Source of the DNA: Ktedonospora formicarum
Lineage (GTDB): Bacteria; Chloroflexota; Ktedonobacteria; Ktedonobacterales; Ktedonobacteraceae
Assembly: GCF_016587355.1 (NCBI RefSeq)
Contig: NZ_BNJF01000001.1
Span: 620,001-684,000, forward strand
Reading direction: 5' to 3'
DNA: 64,000 bases
A program made the translations under genes and the position numbers. Of the stretch, positions 36,461 to 46,252 are shown piece by piece (the stretch's first letter is position 1; each line of letters begins with the position of its first letter). The notes below the pieces were generated by a model, which was not told the origin of the DNA, searched no databases, and saw only the letters and a list, made by a program, of their open reading frames with translations.

Positions 36461-37966
36461 ATGGCTGTTTCTAACACCGAAATCAAGATTGTTCCAGAGG
36501 TCAGTTCCTTTATTACCCAACCCAGGCCCATGCTCATCGATGGCAAATGGGTGCAAGCCGCCTCTGGCAAAACGTTTCCTGTATACAATCCAGCCACTGG
36601 CGAAGTGATGGCGCATGTCGCCGAAGGAGACAAAGAAGATATCGAACGTGCAGTAAAGGCGGCGCGTAAAGCCTTCGAGAGTGGTCCCTGGCGCAACATA
36701 AGCCCTTCAGAGCGTGGACGCATGGTCTGGAAACTCGCAGACCTGCTAGAAGCGCATGCTGATGAGTTCGCCCAATTGGAGGCACTTGACAACGGTAAGT
36801 CCGTAAAGGTCGCCAAGGCGGCTGACGTCGCTCTCGCCGTCGATATTTTTCGTTACATGGCAGGATGGGCCACTAAAATTGAAGGCAACACCATTCCCAT
36901 TTCTGGTGTCACAGCTCCGCGCTCGACCTTCTTTGCCTATACCCTGCGTGAGCCCATCGGAGTCGTAGGTCAAATTATTCCCTGGAACTTCCCCTTATTG
37001 ATGGCCGCATGGAAACTGGCACCGGCACTATCCGCTGGTTGCACCATCGTCCTGAAGCCTGCCGAGCAGACCCCGCTCTCAGCCCTGCGCCTGGGCGAAC
37101 TGATCCTTGAAGCGGGTATTCCGGAGGGCGTTGTTAACATTGTACCAGGCTATGGAGAAACCGCCGGAGCCGCACTGGCTGCACATCCAGACGTGGATAA
37201 GATTGCATTCACAGGCTCAACAGAGGTGGGCAAAATCATTGTGAAGGCTGCGGCTGGCAATCTCAAGAAGGTCTCCCTGGAACTAGGCGGAAAATCGCCA
37301 AACATCGTCTTTAAAGACGCCAACCTGAAACAAACCATTCCAGGGGCAGCCTTCGCGATCTTCTTCAATCATGGTCAATGCTGCAACGCCGGATCGCGGC
37401 TCTACATTGAACAAGGAGTCTTCGATGAAGTGGTAGAGGGGGTCGCGGAAGAAGCGCAAAAGATTAAGCTGGGATCAGGCTTTGATCCAACCGCGACCAT
37501 GGGGCCGCTCGTATCTGATGAGCAACTCAATCGTGTTTGTGGATACCTGGAATCGGGCTTCAGCCAGGGAGCAAGGGCCCTCACAGGAGGTAAGCGCTTC
37601 GGAGAAAAGGGCTACTTTGTCGAGCCCAAAGTGCTCGTTGATGCCAAGCAAGATATGAAAGTAGTGCAAGAGGAAATCTTTGGCCCGGTTGTGGTAGCCA
37701 TCCCCTTCAAAGATCCCAACGAGATTATGCCACTAGCCAACGACACCACATATGGGCTGGCCGCTGGCATCTGGACCAATGACATCTCAAAGGCGCATCG
37801 TTTCGCGGCCCGCTTACGCGCGGGAACAGTCTGGATCAATAGCTATAGCGTCTTTGATGCCGCGCTGCCGTTTGGAGGCTATAAACAATCGGGCTGGGGT
37901 AGAGAGATGGGACATGAGGTGTTAGAGAACTACACCGAGGTCAAATCTGTTTGCATTGGCTTGTAG
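36461..37966 (+). CDS. NAD(P)-dependent aldehyde dehydrogenase
   Basis: This 501-residue class 1/2 aldehyde dehydrogenase oxidises aldehydes to acids. The Rossmann and active site motifs are clear: PWNFPLLMAAWKLAPAL, the FTGSTEVG cofactor loop, the LELGGKSP general-base Glu and the catalytic Cys308 in GQCCNAGSR. The ending PFGGYKQSGWGRE is typical. It would be a cytoplasmic tetramer. The ATG at 36461 has the purine-rich AAAGGAAAGG upstream. A terminator-like hairpin follows. It could work with the alcohol dehydrogenase at 27729, but the genes are far apart. Confidence 0.93.
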   Translation: MAVSNTEIKIVPEVSSFITQPRPMLIDGKWVQAASGKTFPVYNPATGEVMAHVAEGDKEDIERAVKAARKAFESGPWRNISPSERGRMVWKLADLLEAHADEFAQLEALDNGKSVKVAKAADVALAVDIFRYMAGWATKIEGNTIPISGVTAPRSTFFAYTLREPIGVVGQIIPWNFPLLMAAWKLAPALSAGCTIVLKPAEQTPLSALRLGELILEAGIPEGVVNIVPGYGETAGAALAAHPDVDKIAFTGSTEVGKIIVKAAAGNLKKVSLELGGKSPNIVFKDANLKQTIPGAAFAIFFNHGQCCNAGSRLYIEQGVFDEVVEGVAEEAQKIKLGSGFDPTATMGPLVSDEQLNRVCGYLESGFSQGARALTGGKRFGEKGYFVEPKVLVDAKQDMKVVQEEIFGPVVVAIPFKDPNEIMPLANDTTYGLAAGIWTNDISKAHRFAARLRAGTVWINSYSVFDAALPFGGYKQSGWGREMGHEVLENYTEVKSVCIGL

Positions 37967-38026
37967 ATTAGCCTATAATGCCGGGGTGAATTTGGCCCAA
38001 AAGAGGCAAAAGTCGTTATGAGAGAT

Positions 38027-38063
38027 CGTTGCCCGCTGCCTGTTCAGTGGGCAACGACTTTTT
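38027..38063 (+). terminator. terminator of the aldehyde dehydrogenase gene
   Basis: CGTTGCCCGCTG (38027-38038) pairs with CAGTGGGCAACG (38045-38056) with one mismatch, followed by ACTTTTT. An upstream AAAAGTCGTT near 38009-38018 can alternatively pair with AACGACTTTT (38053-38062), so two competing structures are possible just before the NUDIX gene. Confidence 0.8.
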
Positions 38064-38080
38064 AAGAAAAGGGAGACATC

Positions 38081-38683
38081 ATGCCAAAGGACCTGGCCCC
38101 CTGGCAAGTAGTAGATAGCCGCATCAGTTATGAAGATCCCTGGTTACGCATACGTACCGATACCTGTAAGACCGCCCAAGGACACATCATCGAATCCTAC
38201 CACGTGCTAGAAGCATTGCCCTGGGTCAATGTCATCGCCCTGACGACTGAGGGTAAAATCGTCCTTGTCCGTGAATATCGCCATGGCGCGAGACAAATTT
38301 TGCTGGGGCTCCCCGGCGGCGCGGTGGAACCATCGGACCGTGACCCGCTCGCCGCCATTCAGCGCGAGCTTCGCGAGGAGACTGGGTACAGTGGAGGTGA
38401 ATTCTTCCAGGTGGGGCAGAGCTACGCCAATCCAGCAAACCAGGGTAACATCGTCTATGCGTTTCTGGCGCTGGGTGTCACACAGACGCGAGAACAAGAA
38501 CTAGATGAAAATGAGTATATCGAGATCGTGCACCAGGACTTCAACGCATTCCGTCGCAAGGCCTGGAGCGGAGAGATAGCCCTCCAATCTCTCTATCTGG
38601 CAACACTTGGTCTCACAGAGCACTTTATTCAGAACAGCAATCATCCCTCGCTTCGCGCTATCCGTGACACACTTCTCTCATAA
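38081..38683 (+). CDS. NUDIX hydrolase (ADP-ribose pyrophosphatase-like)
   Basis: This 200-residue protein should hydrolyse nucleoside diphosphate derivatives. The NUDIX box is present as GGAVEPSDRDPLAAIQRE followed by LREETGY. Compared with the consensus GX5EX7REUXEEXGU it has one extra residue, and the first Glu is replaced by DRD. The metal-binding REL-EE core is intact. The N-terminal domain (LEALPWVNVIAL) and the LVREYRHG strand match ADP-ribose pyrophosphatases. GGGAG precedes the ATG by 6 bases. It follows the aldehyde dehydrogenase terminator at once. Confidence 0.87.
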   Translation: MPKDLAPWQVVDSRISYEDPWLRIRTDTCKTAQGHIIESYHVLEALPWVNVIALTTEGKIVLVREYRHGARQILLGLPGGAVEPSDRDPLAAIQRELREETGYSGGEFFQVGQSYANPANQGNIVYAFLALGVTQTREQELDENEYIEIVHQDFNAFRRKAWSGEIALQSLYLATLGLTEHFIQNSNHPSLRAIRDTLLS

Positions 38684-39023
38684 GAGTCAATGCCTGTTGA
38701 CTGCTAGTGCTGGCTACTCAGGTCTATGGGCAGCTAGCACCTGACGGACCGTTCACGATTATCAGTAAGGGTTTGAACATACGACGCTCGACACCTCAAA
38801 TTCCACTAGCATTGATAAACTATCGCCATCATATCACACACCTTCCTCACACTTGACGACACTTTGGAGACCTTCATAGTGCGAAAATGCGTCCTGTGGC
38901 TGAAGCAAGACATGCGAGTGTGATATCCTATCCATAATAGGCAAGCCGGTTGGGAGCATGAGGCTCCCTCATAGACTTATGCACGTTAACGACCGGCTCG
39001 AACCATTGGAGGTTTTATTCTTG
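38684..39023. other. intergenic region
   Basis: This 340-base spacer shows no coding frame. A weak AGTGCTGGCT / AGCTAGCACC inverted repeat occurs near 38707-38742. The promoter candidate for the downstream operon is listed separately. Confidence 0.4.
38853..38881 (+). promoter_or_regulatory. candidate sigma-70-type promoter of the oxidoreductase/isomerase operon
   Basis: TTGACG (38853-38858) and ATAGTG (38876-38881) are separated by 17 bases, an ideal distance, about 140 bases before the ATG at 39024. The -10 hexamer is imperfect. Confidence 0.35.
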
Positions 39024-40082
39024 ATGGAAAAGCTACGCTTTGGCATTATCGGCTGCGGCGTGATTGGTCAGTTACACGCACAGGCACTTTCATCCCTTCC
39101 CGATGCCCAACTGGTTGCAGTTGCAGATATTCTCGAAGAGAGAGCGCAGAAGTTAGGAAGCAAATACAACGTAGCCACCTACACAGATTACCAGCAGATG
39201 TGGACAGAGACCGAACTCGACGCGGTCTGTATCTGCACACCCAGCGGATTACATGGCACACCAGCTTGTGACGCCATGCGAGCCGGATTGCATATCGTTG
39301 TCGAGAAGCCCATGGAAATTCAGCTCGAACGCATACAGGAGATGCTGAATGTGCAGCGTGAGACCGGGCGCACAATGACAGTTATCAGCCAGCATCGCTT
39401 TGATGCCGCGTCCCAGCGCATTCACCAACTTATCGAAGAGGGCGCGTTCGGACGCCTCGTGCTCGGCAACGCAGCAATTCCCTGGTGGCGCTCACAGGCG
39501 TACTATGATAGTGGCGAATGGCGCGGGACCTGGGCACTTGATGGGGGTGGCGTACTCATGAACCAGTCGATCCACTCCATCGACCTGCTCCAATGGTTTA
39601 TGGGTCCGGTCAAGAGCCTGCAAGCCTATACCGACACCCTGGTCCATTCCATGGAGACAGAGGACGTCGCCGTTGCCATCTTGCGCTTCGCCAATGGGGC
39701 ATTGGGCACGATCACAGCCACCACCGGAGCCTATCCCGGTGTCACAACCCGCATTGAAGTCTTTGGTGAGAAGGGATCAGGCGTGATTGAAGATGACCGC
39801 TTGAAATTCCTCCACCTCGCACGGGATGAGAAAGAGGCAGTGGGAGCCTACGGACAAACGGGTCTCGGCAAGATAACCGAGGAGGAAGCAAGCGTAACGG
39901 GAACCGCCGATCCCAGCAATATTCAGTCCTCAACGCATGCCACACAGATAGCGGACTTCATCAGCGCCATCCGCGAGAACCGCTCACCAGCCATCGATGG
40001 GCAATCAGCCCGCCATCCGGTCGAAATCATCCTGGGTATTTATGAGTCCGCACGCACAAAGAAAGAGGTAGTATTTTCATGA
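39024..40082 (+). CDS. Gfo/Idh/MocA-family oxidoreductase
   Basis: This 352-residue NAD(P)-dependent dehydrogenase has [14 protein letters not shown] at the Rossmann start, VEKPMEIQ with the conserved Lys and an MNQSIHSIDLLQWF substrate-domain segment. It has the family's usual length. The start is ATG 39024 with GGAGG 11 bases upstream; in-frame upstream codons lack a site. Its stop overlaps the next start (ATGA at 40079-40082), so it is translationally coupled to a TIM-barrel isomerase. That pairing is typical of inositol or keto-sugar catabolism. Confidence 0.9.
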   Translation: MEKLRFGIIGCGVIGQLHAQALSSLPDAQLVAVADILEERAQKLGSKYNVATYTDYQQMWTETELDAVCICTPSGLHGTPACDAMRAGLHIVVEKPMEIQLERIQEMLNVQRETGRTMTVISQHRFDAASQRIHQLIEEGAFGRLVLGNAAIPWWRSQAYYDSGEWRGTWALDGGGVLMNQSIHSIDLLQWFMGPVKSLQAYTDTLVHSMETEDVAVAILRFANGALGTITATTGAYPGVTTRIEVFGEKGSGVIEDDRLKFLHLARDEKEAVGAYGQTGLGKITEEEASVTGTADPSNIQSSTHATQIADFISAIRENRSPAIDGQSARHPVEIILGIYESARTKKEVVFS

Positions 40083-40936
40083 TTCGGCTCTCCGCTTTCG
40101 CCGACGAAATCTCGCCTGATCTTCACGAACAGATTACCGTTCTCAAGGAGCAAGGCATTCACTATATCGACCTGCGTGGCGTCTGGGATACCAATGTCCT
40201 GCAACTGAACGACAACCAACTTGCCGATATCAAACGCGAACTAGAGGCAGAGGGCATCGGCGTCGCCGCCATTGCCTCACCCATTGGCAAGGTTCCAGTC
40301 ACCAGTTCCTTTGAGGAGCATCTGCAACACTTCGAGCGAGCGCTGGAAGTGGCTCGTTATCTGAATGCGCCCTATATCCGCATCTTCTCCTTCTATCCTC
40401 CAATGCTGACAGAAGCCACGGAACAGGGACAGGAGAGTACCCCAGGGATTGACGCCTACCGTGAGGAGATTATTCAGCGCCTTACAGTGCTAACACGTAA
40501 GGCCGAAGAGGCAGGTGTTACCCTGATCCACGAAAACGAAAAGCTTATCTTTGGCGACACCATCGCGCGCAACGTTGACCTGCTTAAGAGCATTAATTCA
40601 CCCAGGTTGCGAGGCGTGCTTGATCCCGCCAACTATCTACAATGCGAACAGCAGCCCTATCCAGAGGCCTATGAGGCTATCTCTCCCTGGCTGGAATATG
40701 TTCATGTCAAGGACGTGAACGCAGCCGGAGAACTGGTAGTCGCGGGCGCTGGCGACGGGCGCTGGCCCGATATCTTGCGCAGATTACGCGCCGATGGCTA
40801 CGATGGCTTCCTCTCGCTTGAACCACATCTGGCAGCTGCAGGGGAATATCAAGGCTTCAGCGGCTCAAATCTCTTCCGCAAGGCCTCCCAAGCGCTCCAA
40901 CATCTGCTTAAAGAGATGGACTGGGAATACGCATAA
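40079..40936 (+). CDS. sugar phosphate isomerase/epimerase (xylose-isomerase-like TIM barrel)
   Basis: This 285-residue AP endonuclease 2-type TIM barrel begins LSAFADEISPDLHEQI. It has the metal-site segments TLIHENEK (Glu), GVLDPANY (Asp), YVHVKD (His) and LSLEPH (Glu), matching the IolE/IolI/KguE group. It isomerises or dehydrates a cyclic or keto sugar. It overlaps the oxidoreductase upstream by 4 bases and ends in a perfect hairpin that includes its stop codon. Confidence 0.88.
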   Translation: MIRLSAFADEISPDLHEQITVLKEQGIHYIDLRGVWDTNVLQLNDNQLADIKRELEAEGIGVAAIASPIGKVPVTSSFEEHLQHFERALEVARYLNAPYIRIFSFYPPMLTEATEQGQESTPGIDAYREEIIQRLTVLTRKAEEAGVTLIHENEKLIFGDTIARNVDLLKSINSPRLRGVLDPANYLQCEQQPYPEAYEAISPWLEYVHVKDVNAAGELVVAGAGDGRWPDILRRLRADGYDGFLSLEPHLAAAGEYQGFSGSNLFRKASQALQHLLKEMDWEYA

Positions 40937-40980
40937 CAGCAATTGAGGAGTGGCGACTTGCCACTCCTCAATTGCTGTTA
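40934..40980. terminator. bidirectional hairpin between convergent genes
   Basis: Perfect 21-base arms at 40934-40954 and 40960-40980, with loop GACTT; the left arm begins with the TAA stop of the isomerase gene. It ends 9 bases before the stop of the convergent terC gene. No T-run is present on either side. Confidence 0.75.
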
Positions 40981-40989
40981 TAGGATATA

Positions 40990-41961
40990 CTAGGAGGGTA
41001 CCTTTGTAGTCTCCTTCTCCTCCTTGTGCGAGGCCGTCTCCCCTATACGACGCGCGCGAATGGCTGAAGCAATGATGGCAACGGTCAGCACCAGCGCGAT
41101 AATCGCAAGTGAGAGGAACGTGGGGATGTGGAAGAAATCCGCGACCAGCATCTTGACACCAACATAGGAGAGAATAACCGCTAGACCAAGCTTTAAGTAG
41201 TGGAATTTGTGAATAATGTTGGCGAAGACGAAGTAGAGCGAACGCAGCCCCAGGATCGCGAAGACGTTCGAAGTGTAGACGATAAAGGGATCATTAGTAA
41301 CGGCGAAAATCGCGGGAATTGAATCGACCGCGAACACCAGATCTGTCGTCTCGACGACAATCAGGACGAGCAACAATGGTGTCGCCAGACGCTTACCATT
41401 GATCTTCGTAAAGAAGCGCGCGCCATCGTAATTATCTGAGACAGGGAGTATACGACGCATCAACTTGAGTATGGGATTGCGTTCGGGATGCACCTCCTCA
41501 TTCTTCTGCACGCCCATACGAATCCCGGTAAAGACCAGGAAAGCGCCGAAGATATAAATGATCCAATGGAAAGTATCTAGCAGAACCGCGCCAACACCGA
41601 TCAGAGCGCCCCTCATCACCAGCGCACCCAGGACGCCCCAGAAGAGTACCCGATGCTGATATTTAGGGTCGACAGCAAAGAAGGTAAAGAGCAAGACAAA
41701 CACAAATATGTTGTCAACACTCAAAGACTTCTCAATCAGGTAGCCTGTTAAGAACTGAAGCGCGATATCCGGACCTTGAAAGAAGTAGATACCAACATTA
41801 AAGGCCAGAGCCAATGAGATCCACACCACACTCCAGATAAGTGCCTCTTTGATTGAAACCGTGTGCGACTTACGGTTAAAGACCCCCAGATCCAGGGCCA
41901 ATAATATGATGACGAAGGCATTAAACGCCACCCACGGCCAGATGCCTTGCGTTAGAAACAT
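40990..41961 (-). CDS. TerC/Alx-family membrane protein
   Basis: This 323-residue integral membrane protein has about nine helices. The TerC hallmarks are ALDLGVFNRKSH in the first loop, EKSLSVDNIFVFVLLF with the conserved Asp, and ETTDLVFAVDSIPAIFA. Family members export manganese or support tellurite resistance and membrane protein metalation. The ATG at 41961 has AAGGAG upstream. The upstream region shows no yybP-ykoY manganese riboswitch consensus. It converges with the isomerase operon and stands alone. Confidence 0.9.
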   Translation of the reverse strand: MFLTQGIWPWVAFNAFVIILLALDLGVFNRKSHTVSIKEALIWSVVWISLALAFNVGIYFFQGPDIALQFLTGYLIEKSLSVDNIFVFVLLFTFFAVDPKYQHRVLFWGVLGALVMRGALIGVGAVLLDTFHWIIYIFGAFLVFTGIRMGVQKNEEVHPERNPILKLMRRILPVSDNYDGARFFTKINGKRLATPLLLVLIVVETTDLVFAVDSIPAIFAVTNDPFIVYTSNVFAILGLRSLYFVFANIIHKFHYLKLGLAVILSYVGVKMLVADFFHIPTFLSLAIIALVLTVAIIASAIRARRIGETASHKEEKETTKVPS

Positions 41962-42359
41962 TGTTGCTTCTCCTTAAAAACAGCCTGTTTAAGCCCATAA
42001 CATGCACTCATAACCATCCCCCTAACACGCTGCTATAGTTAGTATAGTGTCGTTATTCAGGTCCTCCCATCAGCCGCGACAGCTCGCTGGTATCCTGAAA
42101 CACAGGCGGAATTACTGTTAGCAATGCATATGTTGGTTGAGGCAAGAGATTATTCACACACACAAGCAGCCTGCAGGACATGCTTATGTATGTATCTATT
42201 AACGTAAACGTTGTCGTGTAGAAAGAATCAAATGGCATAAATGTGCTTCACACTCAATGCGAGAAGTATAACGACCTGTCATGAGGTAAGACTGTGATAA
42301 AGCTGAATTCTGACTGAGAACAGGCGGAGAAAACATAAGCTTATTCTCAGTCAATCCGA
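41962..42359. other. intergenic region upstream of terC and downstream of the kinase gene
   Basis: This 398-base spacer has no coding frame. It contains the AACAGCCTGTT palindrome near 41979-41989, close to the terC start, and the hairpin at 42311-42353 near the kinase stop. Nothing else was recognised. Confidence 0.4.
42311..42353 (-). terminator. hairpin downstream of the histidine kinase gene
   Basis: TGACTGAGAA (42311-42320) and TTCTCAGTCA (42344-42353) are perfect 10-base arms, 6 bases past the stop of the minus-strand kinase gene. There is no T-run. Confidence 0.4.
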
Positions 42360-43987
42360 TTACATAGCAAGAGGAAGCCAGACGTTAAAGATACTCCCCT
42401 CCCCTGGTTGACTTTCGGCAGTGATGCGTCCATTAAGCTGTTCAACTAACATCTGGGCAATAGACAAACCAAGGCCAGTTCCCTCACGGGAACGAGCGCG
42501 ATCCGCGCGGTAGAAGCGCTCAAAGATATGGGGAAGATCATCTGCCTCAATCCCGATACCATTGTCTTTTACCTGGAGCAGAGCTTCATTGTTCTCTCGC
42601 TTCAAAGACACGGTGATTGTTCCGGATCGCCCATCCTCGCGTATAGGCGTATACTTCAAAGCATTATCTATCAGGATCAGCATAATGCGGCGCAGACTCT
42701 CTTCACTTCCATACACACGCACTGGCTCAATATGACTCACTTCGAGCTTAAGCGACGACTTGTCGATAACCATGCGTCCTCGAAGCTGGCGCACCAATTG
42801 CAGCAGCGCATGATCCCATTCCACCGGCTGCTCACGCGAACCACTCTCGGCGCGAAGCGGTTGCGAATCTTCCTTATGAGAAAGGGTCTTGGAGGTATCT
42901 GAATTGGCCTCAGCGCGCGCTAAAAGGAGCAACTCATCGACCAGGCGAGCCAGGCGTAAGGTCTCACTATGCGCATCGAGGAGCATTGTTTTACGCTCAT
43001 CCGATGGAAGCTCATCAGAATGGCGCTGAAGGAATGCCAGATTTCCCTGGATAGTCGTCAGGGGCGCGCGCAACTCGTGGGAGGCGTCCGCAATAAAGCG
43101 ATGCTGAGCCTTGGTTGCCTTCTCTAGCGCCGCGAGCATCTCGTTAAACGTATCCACCACCTCAATCATCTCATCATGACCTCGAGGACGCTCCACACGC
43201 TGATTGAGGTTCCCAACATGGACTCCCCGCGCCGCATTGGCAATATTGCGCGCCGTCGCGACGATATCGGATAGCGGGCTCAGAACGTTGGTTGTAATCA
43301 CCCAGCCCACGCTAAGAGCCGTAATGAGTACAATGCTCCCAGATATGCAGAGCAGGAGTAATAATTGGGCCTTGGTAGCCTCTTCAGCATGCAAGGACTT
43401 GGCAACCATAAGCACACCAATTGTCCCAGGGGTCCCTGAAGTCTGATTTAAACCAAGTCCATGAATCGCCTCCACCAGGACGCGAATTGGCTCTTTATCC
43501 TTGCCCGTGGTTGTATAAATTTGTTGATCCTGTTTCGAGAGCGCCTGCTGAAAGACTTCAGGAGAGGGCTCGATGTTAAGCGCGTCATTCTTGGAGATAT
43601 AGCGCACACCCTCTCGCTCATCAAAAACTTTCACCGTAATACCAAGCGTATCCTTGGAGAGGCTATGGGTATCAATGACATTGAGCACCAATCGGGGGGC
43701 CAGATAGTATTTCCTGAAATAGAGGCATTGCGTGTAAGCTCTGAGCGAATATTGGCCTGAGCAGTCCCGGCCTCAGCTCGTAATGAGTTATCCACGCCGT
43801 TATATAGCGACTGGGTAGTGAGAAGAAAGACGAGTACACCAAAGACCACCAGAGACATCGCCACAAGGCCCCCATACCAGGTCATAAGGTGCAGGCGCAG
43901 AAGGCGAGGGCGTTTCTGAGCTGGTAGAGATGGCGTATTTGGATCGTAGAGCTCTTGAACAATCAGTGCTTTACTCTTTAAAGACAT
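42360..43987 (-). pseudogene. OmpR-partner sensor histidine kinase, broken by a one-base deletion
   Basis: The restored protein would have about 542 residues: N-terminal TM (MSLVVFGVLVFLLTT), periplasmic region, second TM (LLLLCISGSIVLITALSVGW), HAMP, HisKA with HRFIADASHELRAPLTT and HATPase with IDNALKYTP, DNGIGIE and GTGLGLSIA. The first 97 codons from ATG 43987 end in frame one near ISGNTIWPP. The rest, beginning RLVLNVID, is in another frame. One extra C in the coding-strand C-run (GGGGGG at 43694-43699 on +) restores the reading WPPRLVLNVID. The start overlaps the regulator gene by 17 bases. It is either a sequencing error or a real disruption. Confidence 0.87.
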
Positions 43988-44645
43988 AACCAATGCCACG
44001 AACGGTATGAATAAGACGTGGTTCACCATCGGCTTCCAGCTTGGTACGCAGATAACCGATATAAACCTCTAACACATTTGAGGAGCCTTCAAAATCGAGT
44101 CCCCATACGCGATCCATAATAATATCGCGGGTCAAGACCTGTCTAGGGCGACGCAAGAAGAGGGCCAGCAACTCATACTCTGTCGGAGACAGCTCGATTT
44201 CACGTGGGCCGCGATGCGCGACACGCGTTCCCGTATCCAACTCCACATCAACGTAGTGTAAGACTTCATGGCGTTCAGCCTGATTGCGCCGCAACATAGC
44301 CTTGATACGAGCAACCAATTCTTCCGGGGCAAAAGGCTTAACAAGATAATCGTCCGCACCAACCTCGAACCCTTTAACACGATCCGCGACCGTATCGCGC
44401 GCGGTCAGGAGTAATATAGGTACATTATCACCTGCCACACGTAGGCGCTGTACCACCTCCAACCCGTTCAGTCCGGGAAGCATCACGTCCAGAACAATAA
44501 TATCAGGCGCGCGCTCTAATGTTCGCTTGAGCGCTTCATCACCGCTAGCCGCCACAGCGACGCTGTACCCCTCATAAGCAAGAATACGTCTCAATAAATC
44601 AGTAATGCGCGGGTCATCATCTACGACCAGCAAGTGTGCTTTCAT
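43971..44645 (-). CDS. OmpR/PhoB-family response regulator
   Basis: This 224-residue regulator has a receiver domain with acidic Asp9-Asp11, phospho-acceptor Asp53 (IIVLDVMLPG), the LLLTARD Thr and LVKPF Lys. A C-terminal winged helix follows (LSPTEYELLALFLRRPRQVLT and YIGYLRTKLE). The start is ATG 44645 after AGAAGAGAG. It is followed, with a 17-base overlap, by its kinase gene. Targets are unknown. Confidence 0.93.
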   Translation of the reverse strand: MKAHLLVVDDDPRITDLLRRILAYEGYSVAVAASGDEALKRTLERAPDIIVLDVMLPGLNGLEVVQRLRVAGDNVPILLLTARDTVADRVKGFEVGADDYLVKPFAPEELVARIKAMLRRNQAERHEVLHYVDVELDTGTRVAHRGPREIELSPTEYELLALFLRRPRQVLTRDIIMDRVWGLDFEGSSNVLEVYIGYLRTKLEADGEPRLIHTVRGIGYVFKE

Positions 44646-45071
44646 GCGATACTCTCTTCTTCTTTTTGGTCTCCATGTGTGGTATAGCAAGAGTAGTATA
44701 GCACCGTACTCTGATACCTGACTAAGAGGTTTCTGAGATCATCCTGAGAATACAATATTTCAATGCTAGCCTGCTTTCATATCTTCCAATAGGGCAGCCA
44801 TATGTTGTAGACTTAGTAGATAGGTATACTGTTGGTGCCAACAAAGCGCTGTTACCATGCGGTCAAAGCATGCACCAATGCGCCAGAAGCGTTGGACATC
44901 TGAACGGTGTTCAGCCGTGCCCTTAAGGGGGATCTTAGAACGGCAACCATGACCTGAACACTGCTTTGAAACCGAGTTGGGCACACTCAAGCGCATGAGT
45001 GGTGAATCGACACATTAACATCTTCATGGCACTTGGTTGTAGAGCCATAGCTCAAGGAAAGAGGCTTTGAC
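44646..45071. other. intergenic region, divergent promoters
   Basis: This 426-base spacer separates the OmpR regulator (-) from the oxidoreductase operon (+). It contains a CTGAAC-GGT-GTTCAG palindrome at 44900-44914. A 76-codon minus-strand frame inside it lacks coding character and a ribosome binding site. Confidence 0.45.
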
Positions 45072-46172
45072 TTGGAAGTGAATAACAAAGTCAACGTAGG
45101 TATTATCGGATGTGGAGTAATCAGCTCCATCTATCTAGAAGCTCCAAGTAAGTTCGATATTTTAAACATTGTCGCATGCGCAGATATTGATCTAGATCGA
45201 GCGCGTGCCCAGGCAGAGAAGTACAATGTACCCAAGGTCTGCACAGTAGAAGAGCTACTCGCCGATCCAGACATCGACATCGTGCTCAACCTGACCATCC
45301 CCAAAGTACATGCCGAAATCGCGCTTGCGGCGCTTCAGGCTGGTAAATCTACCTATAGCGAGAAGCCGCTGGGCGTCAGCCGCGCCGAGGCACAGCCACT
45401 ACTGGAGACCGCCCGCGCGAACAACCTACGGGTTGGGTGCGCCCCCGACACCTTCCTGGGCGGTGGCATTCAGACATGTATCAAGCTCATCAACGATGGC
45501 GTCATTGGAACGCCTGTCGCGGCGACCGCCTATATGATGGGGCATGGACCCGAGAGCTGGCATCCCAATCCAGAGTTCTACTATCATATCGGTGGTGGAC
45601 CAATGTTTGACATGGGCCCCTATTATTTGACCGCGCTTATCTCAATGCTAGGCCCTGTGCGCCGCGTCTCTGGAACCACACGTATTACCTTCCCCGAACG
45701 CCTCATCACCAGTCAGCCTTTCGCGGGCCAGAAGATTAATGTGCAGACACCCACACACGTTGTAGGTAATCTCGACTTCGTCAGCGGCGCGATTGCGACT
45801 GTTACAACCAGCTTCGATATCTGGTCACATGAGCACCCATTAATCGAAATCTATGGATCTGAAGGTTCGATCAGCGTGCCCGACCCCAATACATTTGGTG
45901 GCACAGTAAAAGTACGTCGCGCTGGCGACCGCGAGTGGACCGATGTTCCCCTGACCCATGGCAATACAGAGAACTCGCGTGGCATCGGCGTCGCGGATAT
46001 GGCGCACGCGATACGCAAGGGTACACAGCATCGCGCCAATGGCGAGATGGCGTATCATGTACTTGATATCATGCAGTCCATTCATGAATCCTCAAACGAG
46101 GGTCGCCATATCGAATTGAGCAGCACATGTGAGCGCCCAGCGCCACTACCCTCGCAAGAGCCCCTCTGGTAG
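45072..46172 (+). CDS. Gfo/Idh/MocA-family oxidoreductase
   Basis: This 366-residue dehydrogenase begins [12 protein letters not shown] and has [11 protein letters not shown] with the conserved Lys. Its C-terminal substrate domain includes [17 protein letters not shown], the form in which the His-bearing segment is replaced by D-M-G-P-Y-Y. The start is TTG 45072 because GAGG lies 7 bases upstream; GTG at 45078 is less well spaced. It is first in a three-gene operon with a TIM-barrel isomerase and another oxidoreductase, consistent with stepwise sugar or inositol oxidation. Confidence 0.88.
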   Translation: MEVNNKVNVGIIGCGVISSIYLEAPSKFDILNIVACADIDLDRARAQAEKYNVPKVCTVEELLADPDIDIVLNLTIPKVHAEIALAALQAGKSTYSEKPLGVSRAEAQPLLETARANNLRVGCAPDTFLGGGIQTCIKLINDGVIGTPVAATAYMMGHGPESWHPNPEFYYHIGGGPMFDMGPYYLTALISMLGPVRRVSGTTRITFPERLITSQPFAGQKINVQTPTHVVGNLDFVSGAIATVTTSFDIWSHEHPLIEIYGSEGSISVPDPNTFGGTVKVRRAGDREWTDVPLTHGNTENSRGIGVADMAHAIRKGTQHRANGEMAYHVLDIMQSIHESSNEGRHIELSSTCERPAPLPSQEPLW

Positions 46173-46252
46173 AGGCAATCTCATTTACGACTAACCTGAC
46201 ACTACATCATAGAAGTCGTACACGGAAGTACCACCAAAGGAGAAAACGATCA

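Noticed and set aside
41962..42359. yybP-ykoY manganese riboswitch upstream of the TerC gene
   Set aside because: Searched because TerC genes often carry one; the conserved loop sequences are not present.
44766..44996. 76-codon minus-strand frame
   Set aside because: No ribosome binding site, composition is Cys/Arg-rich and random-like, and it lies in a divergent promoter spacer.
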